Shown piece after piece: positions 5,456-7,735 of a stretch of 7,735 nt of DNA. Positions within the stretch are counted from its first letter, which is position 1. Every line of letters starts with the position of its first letter. The notes beneath the pieces were generated by a model. The model saw only the letters and a list, made by a program, of their open reading frames with translations. It ran no database searches and was not told the origin of the DNA. Source of the stretch: an uncultured Oscillospiraceae bacterium (lineage in GTDB: Bacteria > Bacillota > Clostridia > Oscillospirales > Oscillospiraceae); NCBI GenBank assembly GCA_947628265.1, contig CANQZF010000074.1, positions 1 to 7,735 on the forward strand, written 5' to 3'. A program made the position numbers and the translations under genes.

Positions 5456-5494
5456 TTCCCTGCCACGGCTATTTTCTCCATGGCGGCGGGGGAA
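5456..5494 (+). other. Leader hairpin upstream of hom
   Basis: In the transcribed leader, TTCCCTGCC (5456-5464) can pair with GGCGGGGGAA (5485-5494) with one bulge and one wobble. The loop contains TTTCTCC (5473-5479), which is complementary (one G-T pair) to GGAGGAA (5510-5516) of the hom ribosome binding site. No T-box, known riboswitch motif or T-run terminator is seen. Confidence 0.3.
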
Positions 5495-5521
5495 CTATGC
5501 ACCCGGGAAGGAGGAAGCGTC

Positions 5522-6712
5522 ATGGTAAATATCGCCATACTGGGCTTTGGGACCGTGGGCTCCGGCGTCGCGGAGGTCATGGAGGAAAACAGGGGGCGTA
5601 TCGCCCTGGCCGCCGGCGAGGAGATCTCCGTCAAGACCATCGTGGACGTCCGGGATTTTCCCGACAGCCCCTTCCGGGACAGGCTCACAAGGGATTTCTC
5701 CGCCGTGGAGCGGGACCCCGACATCAGCGTGGTGGTGGAGACCATCGGCGGCGTGGGCGTGGCCTACGACTTCACGAAGCGCTCCATCCTTGCGGGGAAG
5801 AGCGTGGTCACCTCCAACAAGGAGCTGGTGGCGGTCCACGGGCTGGAGCTTCTGGCCCTGGCAAAGGAAAAGAATGTAAACTACCTCTTTGAGGCCAGCG
5901 TGGGCGGGGGCATCCCCATCATCCGGCCCATCACCCAGTGCCTTGCCGCCAACGAGATCGACGAGATCTACGGCATCCTCAACGGCACCACCAACTACAT
6001 CCTGACCCGCATGATCGGGGAGGGCTGTCCCTTTGACGACGTCCTCCGGGACGCCCAGCGCCTGGGCTACGCCGAGGCGGACCCCTCAGCCGATGTAAAA
6101 GGATATGACGCGGCCAGGAAAATATGTATTCTGGCGGACCTGTGCTTCGGGAAGAACGTGGACCCTGCGGCCATCAGCGTGGAGGGCATCGGCGGCATCG
6201 ACCTTACGGACGTGGAGCGCGCGGGAGAGCTGGGATACAGGATCAAGCTCCTGGGCCGCGCCTACCGTCTGCCGGACGGGCGGGTGACGGCGTATGTGGC
6301 CCCGCACCTCATTGAAAAGGATAAGCTCATCGCCGGCGTCAAGGGCGTGATGAACGGCATCGTGGTCCACGGCAACGCCTTGGGCGAGTGTATGTTCTAC
6401 GGCGCCGGGGCCGGCAAGCGGCCCACCGCCAGCGCCGTGGCGGCGGACGTCATCGACGCGGTAAAGCACCGGGAGCGGCGGCGGATGGTGGGCTGGGAGC
6501 CCTCGGAGCCCGGCTTTTTGGCGGACGTCCGGGATATGGCTGTCCGCTGGTATGTGCGCTTCGAGGGGGCGGCGGACGAGAGCTCCCTGGAGCCTGTAAA
6601 AACCCTCGCCCACGGCGGGGAGCGTGTGTTCGTCACCGGACGCCTCACCGCCCGGGAGCTGGACGCGGCCCTGGGGGACGCGAAGGTCCTTGCCAGGTTC
6701 CGAATACTCTGA
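5522..6712 (+). CDS. hom: Homoserine dehydrogenase
   Basis: This 396-residue enzyme reduces aspartate semialdehyde to homoserine with NAD(P)H, the branch step to threonine and methionine. The Rossmann motif GFGTVG is at 8-13. TSNKELVA (97-104) carries the conserved lysine K100. FEASVGGGIPII (123-134), ILNGTTNYIL (152-161) and the family signature around EADPSADVKGYDAARK (185-200), with probable catalytic D196 and K200, are all present. The ATG at 5522 is set by AAGGAGGA (5508-5515), 6 nt upstream. An in-frame ATG at 5480 has no such site. The C-terminus is unusual. After about residue 340, only some 55 residues follow (WYVRFEG to ARFRIL), where Bacillus-type enzymes carry a full ACT domain of about 75-80 residues. 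lysC follows after 72 nt, so the two probably form an aspartate-pathway operon. Confidence 0.96.
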   Translation: MVNIAILGFGTVGSGVAEVMEENRGRIALAAGEEISVKTIVDVRDFPDSPFRDRLTRDFSAVERDPDISVVVETIGGVGVAYDFTKRSILAGKSVVTSNKELVAVHGLELLALAKEKNVNYLFEASVGGGIPIIRPITQCLAANEIDEIYGILNGTTNYILTRMIGEGCPFDDVLRDAQRLGYAEADPSADVKGYDAARKICILADLCFGKNVDPAAISVEGIGGIDLTDVERAGELGYRIKLLGRAYRLPDGRVTAYVAPHLIEKDKLIAGVKGVMNGIVVHGNALGECMFYGAGAGKRPTASAVAADVIDAVKHRERRRMVGWEPSEPGFLADVRDMAVRWYVRFEGAADESSLEPVKTLAHGGERVFVTGRLTARELDAALGDAKVLARFRIL

Positions 6713-6729
6713 CAGCGCATAAAATGGTC

Positions 6730-6748
6730 CGGGCGGCTATAACGCCCG
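6730..6748 (+). other. Small hairpin in the hom-lysC spacer
   Basis: CGGGCG (6730-6735) and CGCCCG (6743-6748) form a 6-bp GC stem with a 7-nt loop. No T run follows, so it is unlikely to terminate. It could protect an mRNA end or modulate expression between hom and lysC. No convincing promoter was found in this 72-nt spacer. Confidence 0.3.
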
Positions 6749-6784
6749 TGTAAGCAGATCATATTTATTTAGAGGAGGCCTTTT

Positions 6785-7735
<951 letters not shown>

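Noticed and set aside
6738..6743. TATAAC as the -10 of a separate lysC promoter
   Set aside because: No -35 at a usable distance (the nearest, CTGACA, is 23 nt away), and the hexamer sits in the loop of a small hairpin.

Overview
The window reads as chromosomal DNA from a GC-rich member of the Clostridia, most likely Oscillospiraceae-like. This placement is an inference from three things: strong AGGAGG-type ribosome binding sites, promoters with extended -10 elements in an otherwise GC-rich sequence, and the gene content (a DUF951 protein, a YtvI-type membrane protein, a Clostridia-style RarA and DEDDh exonuclease). I see no insertion sequence, phage gene, CRISPR array, tRNA or rRNA. Almost all genes belong to recognisable families, so no wholly new system is claimed. 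The most interesting signals are in regulation and gene architecture.

Left part (1-2708), genome maintenance. A minus-strand set reads DEDDh exonuclease (1970-1416), rarA (1400-126) and a DUF951 protein (136 to beyond the left edge). The genes are separated by 15 nt and then overlap by 11 nt. The endonuclease III gene nth (2067-2708) runs divergently. The two transcription units appear to share one palindromic -35 hexamer, TTGCAA. On each side lies a 17-nt spacer and an extended -10, which makes a symmetric bidirectional promoter. It also fixes the starts of both genes at GTG codons downstream of the longer open frames.

Middle (2709-3546). nth and a convergent TetR-family regulator (3460-2906) are separated by about 200 bp of dense inverted repeats. 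These act at least as terminators and may form a larger branched element. Upstream of tetR are two overlapping promoters covered by a 26-bp near-palindrome, a probable self-operator.

Right-middle (3547-5320), membrane proteins on the minus strand. A YtvI/AI-2E-type permease-like protein overlaps by 28 nt the first of two half-size TauE/SafE (TSUP) proteins, which overlaps the second by ATGA. The two 4-helix halves together have the size of one normal TSUP transporter.

Right part (5409-7735), aspartate-family amino acid synthesis on the plus strand. Homoserine dehydrogenase (hom) has its own promoter and a 75-nt leader. It is followed after 72 nt by aspartate kinase (lysC), which runs off the right edge. 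Together they encode the first committed step from aspartate and the branch step towards threonine and methionine. lysC carries a strong internal ribosome binding site and an in-frame TTG at codon 246, the place where Bacillus-type aspartokinase II starts its separate beta subunit.
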